Assembly (NCBI GenBank): GCA_964036275.1
Contig: OZ038435.1
Coordinates: forward strand, 7,239,687-7,303,686
Reading direction: 5' to 3'
Source of the DNA: Litoditis marina
Taxonomy: Eukaryota > Nematoda > Chromadorea > Rhabditida > Rhabditidae
DNA length: 64,000 nt
Part shown: one piece after another, positions 1 through 12,713 of the stretch
Numbering within the stretch: the stretch's first letter is position 1
How the letters are laid out: every line of letters begins with the position of its first letter
Position numbers and translations under genes: made by a program
The notes under the pieces: generated by a model
What the model was told of the DNA's origin: nothing
Database searches by the model: none
Seen by the model: the letters and a program-made list of their open reading frames with translations, nothing else

Positions 1-147
1 CCCATAGATACGGCATATAAGATACTTTATTAATCGGACAAATTTAGAGCAAAACTACTCATACAGTTTTTGATACGAGACATCCTCCCAAAGTTATCAG
101 GCTCAATTGTTACTCACTCGGGATCGAATGTATGACTTATAACTAAC

Positions 148-3100
148 CGATGGTCTGCAGCACATTGTGTGCTTCGTCCAAAACCACGACATTGTCCTTC
201 AAGTCAACACCCCAAGCAGCACGCGTGGCCGAGTGCAGAAGCACCTGAACAGATGGTATGTTATCAGTCTTCAGAGACACGGGTGACCAACAATTTGACA
301 GATCCTACCGCCGTTGAGACCTCTCCCTCTTTAAAAAAAAATTAACCAAGTGCGAAAGTATTTTTCAAAACTGCGAGATTTTCACGAAAATCAACAAAAA
401 CGAAAAAGTTAAAAATAGATCTCCTCACCTGATATGGAAGTAGCACCAGCTGGCACAATGGCATTGCCTTGCGGGTGGCAAAATAGGGACAGGCGGCGGT
501 CTGTTGGCCGCGGGACAACACCTGAAACATTCAAGTACAGAAAGAGATATTAGTTGTAGTTTGATCTCAGATTATTTGCAGAATTCGACCGAAAAAGCTG
601 GATCTTTTCCGACTTGAATCTATTTCAGAGTCCAACTTACAACTACAAGCATAGTTGTCAGTTGTTTTTTGCCACTCCGACCACCGAACATTTTTTGACA
701 CTTTGGTGCGTATTTCTAGTTTCACTCCTATTTTCTGGCAACTCCAACCTCGGAGGGACGACTGACGTGTGTAGCGAGCACTGCGTTCGACAATTCTTCA
801 ATCGCGTCTGATTTGAAATAACAGCAGCTGTTTTTTGACGCAGCCTTCTTCGTTCCTTTCTGGAAGTCGGTAATCACATAGTTCACATATTTCTTCTATA
901 TTTATATTCAATAATTACAAACATGACAATATGACCGAAACAATCAGTTGTGTTTCTTACTGAGCACCACCGAACCGCTCTACGCAAAAAACGTACAAAG
1001 AGTGGATGTTAACTGTTTCTTCTCACACAAAGTAGAGGTCGCAAACTTTCCCTACCGCTTTTAGGTGCTCAATTGGATATTTTATTAATAATTGCGTTCT
1101 ACCACCCGATTCGTTGCCAACTGCTAGAGATTGACAGTGTTCGGGCTGCATGTGGGCCACTAATCGGCTCGTTGAAGCTTTTATGCCCAAAAAGTGATGT
1201 TAAAGTAGAACGATTATGTGGACCGAGGTGAAGTATATTTCTAACCCTATTTTTAGGTAACCTAACCCTTTTTTTGGTAACCCTTTTTAGGTTACTTCGG
1301 TGGTAACCGGAAAGTAACCTAAAACCAAAAATAGGTTACCCTCAAATTTGGCTTGAAAACTCGTTTTTATTGTTATTTTTGATGGTAACCCGATTTTAGT
1401 TTGAGGTCACTTAGAGGTTACTTACTCAAGTAACCTGGAAAAAAAAGGTTACCAAAAAAGGGTTAGGTGACCTAAAAACCGGGTTAGTTGTAGAATTGGC
1501 CGTGGACCGATCACGACGCATCGCTCCTTTAAACTGCAATAATAAAATGTGTTGCAGTTTAAAGGACCGATGCGTTGGGATTGGTACACATAAACGTCCT
1601 TCTTCAAACCTACACTGTTCTTGTCGCCACACGACTTCTTTCCACCGCTGCCATTTTTTCGCAGTTCCATGCATTTTTCATTGATCAGATGATTGATCTA
1701 GAATAATCGACATCGAAAAAAGGATAGTTTATGGTTTCAAAATCCACATTTCAGTGTCCCTATTTTAAGAATTGGTTAAATGCTTAGGTAGTCAGAGACT
1801 GAGCGATCGTACTGAAAATCAAAGATGTTTAAATTTAAACTTTTTCCATAATTCAAACTCTAGATGTTCTAAAATTTCAGACCAAAAAGATACCCATTGT
1901 AACATTGAAATACTTGAATAATAAAGCAGAAACTAGCCTTCAACCGTTGTACCTCTGCGTTCGCACAAAGTGTCTGCCTGGAAGCGGCTGTCACAAGACG
2001 AGGCTTGAACCTATAAATCATATCGTTGTGGTTTGAAACAGGACGATTATGTGGACCAATCCCGTGTCAATGGTCCTTTAAACTGCAATTGAAAAATGTA
2101 TTGCAGTTTAAAGGACTGAAGCATTGGGATCGGACCACATAATCGACCTTCTTTAAACTCGAAACGCACCATAAGTAACAAGTTCTGACCGAAACGCAAC
2201 GGAATCAAACTACAAACACAGTTGTATAAGGCAACCAACGCCGTGTAGGCTTACATTCAGGGGTGACCAAAAAGTTGACCAATTTGCCGAAAAATTGCGA
2301 TATTTTCACGAAAACCGGCAAAAATCACCATAATTTTCAAAATTTTCGGCCCCTTCGGGACCTTTACGACCCCCCCCCCCCCTAAAAATGTGGCACGCGT
2401 GCAACTTGTGGTCACCCCTGCTTTTTTGAATAGAGCAAACCGTATAGGCAGATAATTCTTCGCCAACTATTACCGAAAACAAAGAAAAAATCGAGAAATA
2501 TCCGACGATAACTCAATTTTGTATGTGAATTGGAGAAATCAATATGTATGACACACTGTAGTGCCTACCACGCATTTATGAACATAGAGCTTATAACCAA
2601 GCACCCCACAAAAGTGTCCCAACAATCACAAAATTCGGGAAAAACTTTTAGGTCTTCCAATCGAAAAAAAGCTCCCTTTCGCGGCATAGTCACACTTTGC
2701 TGGTTTTGGGGCGTGATCGTGTCTACTGTTCAGTACAGCCATCATAGTAAGGTGTGACTATTCTCCGAAAACTAACACGATCTTTTCATTAAAATACGCG
2801 AGAAATCATAATTTCGCAACAAAATACGGTCAATTTCACCAATATCAGCGAGAAAGGACCCGTCTACTAGAGTATGGTCCAGCCATTCACCTTGTTTTGG
2901 CCAATTCGTCGACGAGTTGCTCCAATTGGGAATGTGTTCTCGACGCGTAGTAGATCTTGACCGTCTTCAGTGTCTCGCCGGCCAAAGGGTCATCCGTTCT
3001 ATCCTCATCGTCCGAATTATACGTCTCACTGGGGGCCAACTCCTGCAGACAACAGTCATTCATTTGTTGAAGAAGGACGATTATGTGGACCAATCACAAA

Positions 3101-5486
3101 GCCTTGGTCCTTTAAACTACAATACATTTTTCAATTGCAGTTTAAAGGACCGATGCGTCGGGATTGGTCCACATAATCGTCCTACTTCAACTCCCAAACA
3201 AATGTGCCTATTTTCTGTATGATCCTCAGAGGTGGTAGAGCAGTGAGGTCAATGTGACCGAAGATAGTATCAAACGGACCGGTCTTATTTCATTTTTTCA
3301 ACTCGTGTTGTTTTCTCTACCTCTCTCTCTTTCTTTCTCTCTCTCTCTCTCTCTTTCTGATGAAAGTGAGCAACATTCTCTGAATGTAGATAAATGAATA
3401 AAGTTGACCAGGTTGCTACGAAAGTTTCTGCCCGTTTGACTGAGGATTGTCTGACTATTCGCATTCAGAGAGTTTGTAGTTTGATCTGCACATAGATGAC
3501 AATTTTCAGATTTTGTGGTTTGATCTACATACACATAACAATTTTCGAATCATGACTGGCCACATCAAACTACAGACGCCCTTTTCCCGCCTCGGTTCGG
3601 TAAGTTCAACGACCACGCGATCTTCAACTCTTACGGTCCAACAGTTGAGGTTTCTAAGCAGATTTTGACATTGGATACATTCGAACTAGTTTCAAAACTT
3701 TGTTTTCAATACTCTATCCTTAGTAGTGAGAACGATGAATTTCCTTGCCGACTGTCACTGTAGACTGCCAATCTCTACTCTCTATTTCACATAGATGTGT
3801 CAACAACAGTACAACCCCGAATATTAAGTTTTTTTTTTTCCGAGAGCGCTTTGAAACAACATTGCACACTCAATTCTAAGGAAACCCAACCTTTCTCTGA
3901 GGCAAACTGCAAAACCAAAAAGAGTTGAAACACATACTAAGATAAATCAATAAACGAATCAACTAACATCGACTGATTCCGAAGAAGTAGTGGGATCCGT
4001 CACATCCACGTGCTTCCTTTTTCTGGTGTCGATCAAACCCTTTTTCGCCCTATCAACCTTTTCCTGAAAATGTTAGAAATACGAGTTGAAAAAAAAAGGG
4101 AAAGCGTTTGGCTTTCGTATGCTGACATTGTCCATAATTCTTTCAAGATTGCAACCCCCTGGGTTCACATCAGTTTTTACCATCTATTATTATAATATTA
4201 TATAATTAAACTTTGTATTATATACTCATTTATGTTTTTATTATTTGTATCGTTTATTTAAAACTTTGTATCAAATTGTATACGAAATTCACACCGATAA
4301 GGCGATAAGAGACAGTTCAGAACAGACCAACCTTGATAGATCGCAGCTCTGCCAATCTATCCCTAGCATCCTCGACATCTCGACTCCTCTCCATTTTCCG
4401 CTTATGAGCTGCCACCCAATCCTTGTCTGAAGAAAACATTCAACAATAAGTACTTTTCATTGGAGTATTATCTAAAAAGCGCAACAAACACTTGAATGAA
4501 TCATACGCTCCCGCTCAATTTCATCTCCAATTAGCGTAAAAGTAAAACGGCTGTAATTCATCACGGGTCACAAAAACCACTATATTAACGAAATTGACCA
4601 GAACAACAATTTTCTGTGTTGAGTTTGTGGTAATTGATTGATTGATACCTTTTTCAGGCCCTGAAGACGGTGAATCGACCGGAACGTCGCCACATCAAAT
4701 GAAACATCTTGCCACCTCGCACTTGGGTCAAATAATGAAAACCAACAATATCAGCTCACCTTCTTGTTCGTCTTCGAGCGCTGCATTTGCCTTGGCGAGA
4801 AGCTGCTCCTCATAACTCCTCTCGAAATTCTCCAACCACGTGAGGGTGGCACAGAGAACACTGAGCGACTTCCCTGTACCAGTGGGCGACTCGAAAATTC
4901 CCACCTTCAAAGTCAACATACCTATTTCTGATAATACCATTTTCTCACGAGAACAAAGGTTTTTATGCGTAGTTTTTTTTTTCAAAAAAAATATGCACAC
5001 CGTTAAACCTCCTCACCATACTCTGGCAAACTTCAGCCAACATCAAAATATGAGATACAGTTACGGGCAAACAGTATTTCCCTCTAGTTAAGCAACCTCA
5101 ACGTTTCAAAAACTCAATAATGAGAGAAGACGTTTATTCCATAGTTAACCATCTCGGTTGATCTTCTTTCGTTATAAAACAACAATTGGCAAGTGTTTTG
5201 ACTGTTTCACGCCGGAATGAGAAACAAAACTAGGCGAATTCCGTACTTAACCCGGTTATTTGTTAACCACACCCGGAAAAGGGTCAACCACAATTTCTGG
5301 GAACCACCACGTTAACCCAAACCTCATGTAGCCGTAACCCAAAGTTAACCCAAAACCTAGCGGTAACCCTAAAAGGGGGCCATAAAACTATGCGATTACC
5401 TGGTTGCACTCGATACATTGTGTGATCTCCCTCATTAGTTGTTCCTGAATACGATACGGTGGGAAGGGGAACGAGAACTCCTCCAT
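148..5486 (-). CDS. DDX11: DDX11/ChlR1 superfamily-2 Fe-S DNA helicase, N-terminal 344 residues (runs off left edge)
   Basis: Ten coding exons on the minus strand: 5486-5400, 4904-4760, 4426-4332, 4063-3968, 3042-2891, 2010-1938, 1697-1614, 859-749, 521-429, 244-148. All phases join. The start ATG (5486) opens [17 protein letters not shown], the XPD/FANCJ-family Q-motif region, at the place where human DDX11 begins. Walker A SPTGTGKS is at residues 35-42. The four Fe-S cysteines are at about 207 (QTLC), 225 (NEKC), 256/257 (NSCC) and 292 (TAAC). The SRQ preceding the first cysteine keeps the Arg affected in Warsaw breakage syndrome. DEAH (VLDEAHN) is at 335-338. The family unwinds DNA 5'-3' and supports sister-chromatid cohesion in the nucleus. 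The C-terminal helicase half lies beyond base 1. Intron 1698-1937 has a GC donor, and four introns carry palindromic MITEs. Assignment is by recalled family motifs and is very secure. Confidence 0.95.
1499..1607. mobile_element. Family-A palindromic MITE, copy 1 (DDX11 intron 7)
   Basis: The inner palindrome (CCTTTAAACTGCAAT...TTGCAGTTTAAAGG) and the right TIR are kept; the left TIR is degraded. In the minus sense it starts about 6 bases after the donor of exon 1614-1697. Confidence 0.85.
1698..1937 (-). other. GC-AG intron of DDX11
   Basis: After the exon ending QRLK (1938) the minus strand reads AAG|GCTAGT. The next exon begins after TTCTAG at 1697. No GT donor nearby keeps phase 0, and the exons on both sides align with the DDX11 Fe-S domain, so a GC donor is the simplest reading. 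Confidence 0.75.
2040..2156. mobile_element. Family-A palindromic MITE, copy 2 (DDX11 intron 5)
   Basis: GGACGATTATGTGGACCAAT and its inverse flank the common core; the right end is CTTTAA. It lies 29 bases from the acceptor of exon 1938-2010. Confidence 0.9.
2259..2419. mobile_element. Short TIR element, ends AGGGGTGACCA (DDX11 intron 5)
   Basis: AGGGGTGACCAAAAAG opens and CTTGTGGTCACCCCT closes it, with a C tract inside. A partial relative (GGGTGACCAACAATTTGACA) is at about 281-345 in another DDX11 intron. Confidence 0.75.
3067..3190. mobile_element. Family-A palindromic MITE, copy 3 (DDX11 intron 4)
   Basis: Bounded by TTGA...TTCAA, a one-base variant of TTAA. It lies 24 bases from the acceptor of exon 2891-3042. 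Confidence 0.9.
3308..3358. repeat. (CT)n microsatellite (DDX11 intron 4)
   Basis: A run of CTCTCTCT with scattered interruptions. Confidence 0.8.
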
Positions 5487-5546
5487 TCTACGCTTCCTGC
5501 TGAAATGTACATACGTCTATGAGCTATGAGGTTCACCCAGGCAGGG

Positions 5547-5680
5547 TATACTAGAAGTCAATTGAATAGTCACGTAAAGTTAGCATTCTAATGAGGCAGC
5601 GTGCACTTTTTCATTGCACGTTTCTGAGTTCTGCTGTGTTTATAATGCTTCACGTGAGTGTGCAATTGACGAACAGTATA
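5547..5680 (+). mobile_element. Family-B TIR element, copy 1
   Basis: The left end TATACTAGAAGTCAATTGAA and the inverse of the right end (TATACTGTTCGTCAATTGCA) share TATACT and TCAATTG. The interior is TCTAATGAGGCAGCGTGCAC. No coding capacity. Confidence 0.8.
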
Positions 5681-5843
5681 GCGCGGGTACACAATGTTAA
5701 TCTAGCTCAAAACCACTATATTTGTGGTTTACCCCGCCACTGCGGGCTGAGAGATCCAACTACAACTCAAGTATCGTCACTCAGTGTTCAATCATCAAGG
5801 TTTAACCCAGCAAAAAGAGCGGGACAATCCGTCTAAAATCTAG

Positions 5844-5967
5844 TTAAAGAAGGACGATTATGTGGACCAATCCCGTTACATCGGTCCTTTAAACTGCAAT
5901 TGAAAAATATATTGCGGTTTAAAGGACTGAAGCGTTGCGATTGGACCACATAATCGTCCTTCTTTAA
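5844..5967. mobile_element. Family-A palindromic MITE, copy 4 (intergenic)
   Basis: A complete 124-bp copy, TTAAAGAAGGACGATTATGT to its inverse, bounded by TTAA on both sides. It serves as the reference copy for the family. Confidence 0.93.
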
Positions 5968-6545
5968 TAAATGAAACTTTCGAGCGGTGAATAAAAAATT
6001 AAAACCAAGAATTAAGAAAACTAAAACTTGTGAAATACAAACCAAGCAGCATGTTCGTGAACAGAGCAAAACTCAGCACTTTCTTCAGTAATAACAGGGT
6101 GATATTTTCAGGGAATAGTTTTTCACGCACAGAACTATCAGATCGTCAGATATTCAAACTGCACAACACAATAATTACCAACAGTTATATAACAGTACAT
6201 GTTCATTCACATGCAAATTAACACAAGAGATCTAACAATCAGCATTCAGAACCGAGTAAACATATTATAAGGGTGACAAGTTGTAGTTTGATTAGCGAAC
6301 AGATCAGTATTATATGACGGTACGACTGAAACGTAAGGCTAGCAAACTAGAAAACACGCACCATCCTCTCAAGTAAGCATACACAGTGAATAATAGAACG
6401 TATACCACCCGGAAAATACTCCGATCATAGCGTGAAGACCAAAATTGACAACTTGACAAAAAAGTGAAAATACAAAATTGTGAGAAAAAAAACTGTTTGG
6501 GAAAAGTGCACTTGTCGGAGGAAAAACAGGACATAAAATCTGCCT

Positions 6546-9500
6546 CTACAGAATACTAGGATACATTCTCATGCGATCAATGGTATTTTTGTATGTTTCC
6601 ACAAGCTCGTCGTACAAAGTTTGCAGTAGAAGCATCCGCTGTTCGGGATCGAATTGACCAGTCGAAGCCTGCAAGGAAACAGTTCTATATGGAATGAAGA
6701 TCGCAGAGTTGTAGTTTGACCTGCATGCACAACACTGTATTTGAATTACGACGGTATCAAACAACAAACAGAGCGGTTCAGACTAGGGTTGTTAATCGAG
6801 CTCACAACTGCTCTCTGCTCAACACAAACAGTTTTCGAGTTTCAAGAATTTTCAAATTTTCGAGTCTTGCAAAATACCAAGCTCGAGTTTCATGACCACA
6901 AATTTGAATTTTCCACATTTTTTCCTTCAAAAACGTTCATTTTCGGGTTGAAAATTTTGGAAGTTATCAAGTTTTCGAGTTTCAGAAAAAAAGAGTTTTC
7001 GAGTTTCACGTTCAACTCGAAAAATTTCGAGTCGAGTCGAGTTCCGAGTTCGTCTTCAACAACCCCAGACCTAGATGTACAGTATCGACCCATTCTCGCG
7101 TCTCGCGTGAGTGAACCCCATTCCCCATATACTCTGCTTCCCACGCAGGTCGCCAATAACCTTGAGAATTACGAGGTTGTAATCCGTTTCTGACACGAAA
7201 AAGTTTTTGGAAGGTTTCATTTTCATTACTTTATTTCCGGTTGTTCATCTGAACTATGACATCATGAAAATGAAATTAATGAATTCAAGGCCTAGAGAAT
7301 GAAAAAAATTCTCCCTACTACTACCCTAGATTTTTCTTCTCCTATGAGTTCATAAAGTGATGATTATTTCCAGAACGCAAAAATTTTCCATCGATAAAAA
7401 AAGAATTACCTGTTCTAATTCCTCCGGATCTACCTGGGTGAGAATCTTCTTCCAATCCTTATCATTGTTCTTCATTGGGCGCTCAATTCTGCAAACAAAA
7501 AACATAACAAGACACAATAAACAAAACCTATCATTAAAAATTGACCCTTTTCAGATAAAACAACCTGTCAACGATTCGGATCCTGAGAACAACCTGTCAA
7601 CAGTTCGGATCCAAGTTTTCTACCTATTCAGAGGGGTGACAGATGTAATGCCACGTTACGTCATGTAAAACTACAATACTACAAAGGTTAAACATTAGTT
7701 ACTATCATGAGTATAGCTAAAAAAAGGTGCGAAGCTGAGCCAAATGCTGTCATTGGATAAAAAAAGATAGGCTAGAACTGGAATGTTTCGTAAATATCCG
7801 TCGACTCCTTTACGAGTTGTCAAAAACCGCATAATATGGAATGTTGATATGCAGAACAGTAGAATTGAAAGTTTGAAAGTTCACCTTCTTTTGATGTCGA
7901 TTCTATACTCCTTTAGCTGCGCTGCGTTTTTCTGATCAATTGACTTCAGTCGAAGAATTTCATAGACTCGTCTGGCTTGAAGCTGAAATATAGCATCAGA
8001 TTGGAGGCAAAAAAGACCTGAATTGGATTATAGATAGCTTGTTTCCAACATCAGAATGCATTTTACTCGGCCATACGAAAACGAGAAGCATTGCGAACCG
8101 TTCAACTAAAGGGGAGCTTATCTCCTTTAAACTGAATTTAAGAAAATCGGATCGTCGCATTAACACTGCTAAATGCTTCAGAATCATTTTGAATTGACGA
8201 CACAGCTAAATAGTGTATCAGGTATGGTGTTTCCTTTCGCTAATGTTGGGAAACGTTCAGAGTAGGACGATTATGTAGATCAATCTCAACGCTTCGGTCC
8301 TTTAAACTGCAATACATTTTTCAATTGCATACGTCGGAATTGGTCCACATAATCGTCCTACTTCCGTATAGGAAAAACTTACCCGACTGATCTTATATTT
8401 GTCCCTGGCGGCGTCTTTCATGCCGTCCGAGAAGCCCTTGACCAGTTGTTCGGGGGCAAATTCGGCCAGAGTCTGACAGTTGAGACAGTCCACGTAATCA
8501 CGGAGCGATATGAAGTTGGCCGCTGGGTCCTCAGCTGAAAACGGCTTTATGAATTGGCAAACCGTTGTGGACACCGTACCATCAATTTTGCGAGGCACCA
8601 GCCAGTTTGCGCATCATTGATCTACACACTCTCTCAATTGCTGGCGAGTATTCAACGACCGATCGCACCACACCGCCCATCTCAATCAATCGAGCCACGT
8701 GGTGTCTTTATGAGGAAAATGACCAGTATACAATTCAGGGAAATCACCTTGTCAACAGTCTTTGAGCGTGTGTCTTCGAATCATTAGTGAGATCAGTGTC
8801 CATAACGCTTCCTTTTAACAAAGTCAAAGAAACTACCAGAAAACAAAATGTTTTGAATTTGTTTAAAAAATATTATGATAATTGCAGAAAATCAGCCAAG
8901 TTGTAATGTTTTGACCCTGAGGGACATTAACAGATGCAAGACATCTAAAATCACCAAAAACCTACCTGTGATGTCGACCACAGCACTGTCCGTCCACAAA
9001 TCCTTGTAAACAGATTGAAGCAGCTTAGCTCCGTTGCCAAATCCTCTGTAATTAATATCATAACAAAATTTAATTTGACAATCTACATCATCCCTGCAGT
9101 AAATAAATGGGAGAGAATTGGGAATCGCTACAAGAAAAACTACCGAATATGACGAAATCCACTAGCTCCGTTCAGTAAGAAAAAGAAATGTCCGTAGGAT
9201 AGGAACCTAGGAACCCTATACCACAAAATCAGTCAATAGCAAACTATACGAAAAACAAAACAACGATCGTATTCTCGTTACTCTTCACTCTACATCCTTT
9301 TCGGACTTGCTGTTTAGTGATATCACCCACACAAGAAGAAAACCCATCTAATATAACTTACACCTAACGACCTAACTGACACCAAACCGATACCTGCATA
9401 CACCGTCAATGGTCCGTCATCCGCTCTAAATTTTTACGACCCTTCCAAAACTGCGACTTTTACCTATTATCGGTTGAATAACCGTTGATTCTGTATGATA

Positions 9501-12500
9501 CTATATAGCAACTTGCGACCCCTACTTTTAAGCTTTTAACAAGGATTTGCTCGAAACATACCCAAACACCAGTAAGGTCCGACTAAGCGACGAAAAGTAG
9601 TCCGTTTTAGATGTGAACATGTGAAAATTTATGATTTTTCCATCAAAAGTTGACCGATTTTCTTATTTTCGGCGAAAAAGTAGTCCGTTTTCTGAATTTT
9701 TCTGACTATTCGGACAACTTTGCCGGTGTATGAACATACCCTCTTGGTGGTTTTTTTTTTACAACTCGTAGCGCCATACATAAGGCGAATTTGTTGTCCA
9801 CGGAAATTGAATGAAAATCGGGTATTTTATCTGGGTACCGCACTGGGAAACATGATGCGAGATTAGGTTATCACCAGTAACGTGCGACTACTGTTGAAAG
9901 TAGGATAGTTCAAAGTCCCGATTGTTAGAAAAATGGATGAATTAATTTAATGGATCATCCAACAAACTCGCTCTGCTTTTAAGCAGCCCGGTGTTAAGAA
10001 AAATGAAGGGTTGGAGGGGGCATACATCAGTAAGGTCCGACTAAGCGGCAAAAAGTAGTCCGTTTTCAGATGTAAAAACGTGAAAAATTAGGATTTTTCC
10101 AATAAAGTAGAACGATTCTTATCTTTTCGGCTAAAAAGTGGTCGGTTTTTCGTACTTTTCTGACTATTCGGACAACCTTGCTGGTGTTTGGGAGTTGTTC
10201 GCACATAGGAGAGATTTGTCCGTGAACCTTTATGCCTTCATCAGTACGCTCACACCTGTATTGCGGAAGAAGCATAATCTGGGCGACTCTGGGCCGAACT
10301 CCATTCTGGTAGGCGTAGAAACGATAGAGGGACGCGTAGCCGGCCAGCGAATATTCTCGACCACCATCCCCTTCACTGCCTGGTCGCGACTCAAACCTAG
10401 ATATATAGGATATAGGGCATGATTGATTACATCTTAGATCCTAGTTGTACTTTCCACTGCACCCACACAGCAATATTTTAGAATTTGTACTGAACTTGAG
10501 CGGAGAGCCGAACTACCATTACAATCTCAGAAAGTAACTGGTTTTCCGATTGAAATATAACTATTTGCAAAATTGACTCCTTCTAGTTGGCTGTAGCAAA
10601 TTCACCCACTTCCACAATTCATGGATCAAATAGTTTGCCAGAGAATAAGTGATAGTAACAACTCACAAGAAATAGTGGACCCATCTTGGATCTGTGTTAT
10701 CCGTATATTGAGCTGCATCGATGTACCAGAGGGCTAGTGTTTGCACTCTTGCCAAATACTTGTCAAATTCCACCGAACTTTCCGAGATTTTGTACAACTC
10801 CATTGACTTTTCACCTGTGCAGGGACAACATTTTATTATCATGATAAAAAAAAGGAAATTTTCAATATAAGTTAAGATTGCTTGATCATTTGTTAGGTCA
10901 TCACAGGTGATGCGTCAATAAATAACGATCAAAAACCTTACGAACAACGGTATCTGTTATGAAGGTACGGGAGACTGTACACAAACAGTAATGCAGTATG
11001 ACGGATGTGCATACGCAGAACTCCTATATGAAGCTCCCTTTGACACATACATTATCAATATTCAATATAGTCATAGGATTACCTGAGGTAAACTTTGCGA
11101 TAACTTCCCCAAATGGTTTGAAGCGCTTCTGCTTGATGAGCTGAGCTTGAAATTCATGTTTCGATTCAACCATCATGTTCATCTGATCGGCAGGAAGCTG
11201 GTCTTTCAACTTCAGGATAATATCGTCAGGCTGTAGATTATATAGATGAAATAATTTAAATTATACTCCAGTAACATGTATGAACAGTAAAAAATACTCA
11301 AAAACTATATGACTACAAAGTTTTCGGTCGAATTCCGCAAACTGAAAAGTCCGATTTATTTTGAAATTTTGATAACAAAGATAGCTTTCCAATATTTGTA
11401 GATGAAAATAGTTTTTGAAAATAGAAAAAGTAGATTCTTTGTTTTGTCTTTTGTTATATTTATCTTATGCGGTTAGAATCGTCATAATTCGTCCTTAAAA
11501 CAAAAAAAAACATTAACTCTCTACAAGTTATCAAACATGCGAAAGATCAAGTTTTCCACTACATTCTACATAATAAGGTTCCCATAACTGAAGCAAACCT
11601 TCATCTGCTTGTCGATGCTCGTGATGTCTTGCTCATAATTGACTTCCGGGTACACCATCATCGAGGCATCCGTGTAGTTTATTGTGACCTCGAGATTTCG
11701 ATATCCAAATATGGTTTCGCTAAAACATACCCTAAATGCCTCAGAGTTGTGACTTTTTCAAACAGGGGGGTTTTGCCCTACCCCTCAGCCATTATAAGGG
11801 GTTTTTGCCCTTAATTCAGAAAATCGCTAAATCAGACAATTTTTGAGGGGGGCTTTTGCCCAAATCTTCGGACCAAAAACAGGGGGGGGGGGGTTTTCTC
11901 AAAACGCTGAGCATTTAGGGTATGCGCTAAAATTGAATTGAACAACAGTTATTAAAAATGAAGAAAAAGAAATTCGCGTGCAGCAGGCTGAATAACTGTA
12001 CGTCGAGATGTTTGCGAATTGCGAAGCTTTAAAAAGGCATCTGAAACTTTCAGATCCCAACAAGCGAACTGTATACAGCGGTACATCCGTGACCGTACCC
12101 ACGTACCCAGCATTAACAACCGCGTAACACCGCGGCGTAGTTTTCATTTCCGTGTGTATTTTTAAGGTGCTAGTGGAAAACTCACTTTGTGGGGTTACTT
12201 TTAATACCAGTGGAATAGCCACAGTACCAATCATTCATCACATCACAGTACACGGAGTACCGCGGAGAAGAATAAAAGTCACCACAAGCCAAATGCGCTT
12301 ACTTTTCTCCGAAGTGTTGATGTACGAACTCAGGAGGGTGGTCGCTAATTGTTTCTTCACTGTCCAAATCATGTCCTGAAAGTTGGATTCGTATGATCAT
12401 ATCACGTCACGCCTACGCCACAGATTTTTGTGTAGTGGATGATAAGTTATTCTCTGTAGGTCTTTTGGACAAACGCTGGGCAGGAAAAAATTCACAGAAC

Positions 12501-12713
12501 TATAGAATGTTAACGCTAACCCATATTGACTGGTTCAGCAACACCAAACGGACCAAATTGATCACGAAACTTTTTTGAAAATAAAAAAACTCCTGAACAC
12601 TTGAACTAATGTTAAAAGAACTAACGGAAACAGAGTTTTATAGCCTCCAATCCTTCAGCCAAGAACTGACTCTCTGCTGAATTGATTACAGTGTCAGTTT
12701 CCATCACTACCAT
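6546..12713 (-). CDS. HAT1: Histone acetyltransferase type B catalytic subunit HAT1 (complete, 416 aa)
   Basis: Eleven exons on the minus strand: 12713-12626, 12375-12303, 11719-11599, 11230-11083, 10814-10667, 10396-10256, 9045-8966, 8534-8383, 7982-7885, 7488-7410, 6668-6546 (stop TAG). They give 416 aa against 419 in human. The N-terminal HAT1 domain shows ETIFGYRN and the FKPFGEVI motif. The GNAT core carries PRVAQIMLLPQYRGFGNGA; RGFGNGA (240-246) is the acetyl-CoA Q/RxxGxG/A loop. Glu268 in DITAEDP matches the proposed catalytic base. The C-terminal helix motif ARRVYEILRLK is present. HAT1 acetylates new histone H4 at K5/K12 with RBBP4/7. The ATG directly follows an acceptor (TTTCCAG|ATG), so a 5' noncoding exon is likely. 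The gene is head-to-head with the KANSL1-like gene. Intron 11720-12302 has a transposon at its 3' splice site. Confidence 0.95.
8261..8364. mobile_element. Family-A palindromic MITE, copy 5 (HAT1 intron 8, internally deleted)
   Basis: Both TIRs are present but part of the right inner arm is missing after TTTTCAATTGCA. It ends 18 bases from the donor of exon 8383-8534. Confidence 0.88.
8555..8765 (+). repeat. Family-P dispersed repeat, copy 1 (HAT1 intron 7)
   Basis: CCGTTGTGGACACCGTACCA, then GATCTACACACTCTCT and a CGACCGATCGC stretch. It starts about 20 bases from the acceptor of exon 8383-8534. Relatives lie at 22180-22325, 33360-33535, 34605-34740, 38885-39080 and 53690-53885. Confidence 0.6.
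9566..9730 (+). mobile_element. Family-C TIR element, copy 1 (HAT1 intron 6)
   Basis: Left ACACCAGTAAGGTCCGACTA; the right end CAACTTTGCCGGTGT is its approximate inverse. Two internal AAAAGTAGTCCGTTTT motifs. Confidence 0.8.
10023..10190 (+). mobile_element. Family-C TIR element, copy 2 (HAT1 intron 6)
   Basis: Same termini and interior as copy 1, in the same intron about 300 bases away. Confidence 0.8.
11726..11924. mobile_element. 199-bp TIR element with 8-bp target duplication at a HAT1 splice acceptor
   Basis: TIRs CATACCCTAAATGC(C)TCAG and CTGAGCATTTAGGGTATG. Flanks 11718-11725 and 11925-11932 are both CGCTAAAA. An 8-bp duplication is typical of hAT elements. The interior is G/C-tract rich and noncoding. 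Confidence 0.92.

Larger units (their letters stand above)
5487..6545. other. HAT1-DDX11 intergenic spacer
   Basis: About 1.06 kb between the DDX11 start and the HAT1 stop, both genes on the minus strand. It holds one family-B element (5547-5680, only 60 bases upstream of the DDX11 ATG) and one complete TTAA-bounded family-A MITE (5844-5967). A TTTCAG|CAGGAAGC acceptor at about 5503/5502 suggests that DDX11 has an upstream noncoding exon in this spacer. I see no other gene. Confidence 0.6.

Noticed and set aside
1240..1480. Telomere-like CCTAACCC repeats
   Set aside because: The units are irregular GGTTACC/GGTAACC modules, not a regular telomeric array, and lie inside a DDX11 intron.
2917..3222. 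Plus-strand open frames across 2917-3222
   Set aside because: They are shadows of the DDX11 exon 2891-3042 on the minus strand and of the palindromic MITE beside it.
6741..7193. 150-codon frame rich in FEF/SSF
   Set aside because: It lies in HAT1 intron 10 in simple CGAGTTT-type repeats; composition is that of a low-complexity repeat and the true strand is minus.
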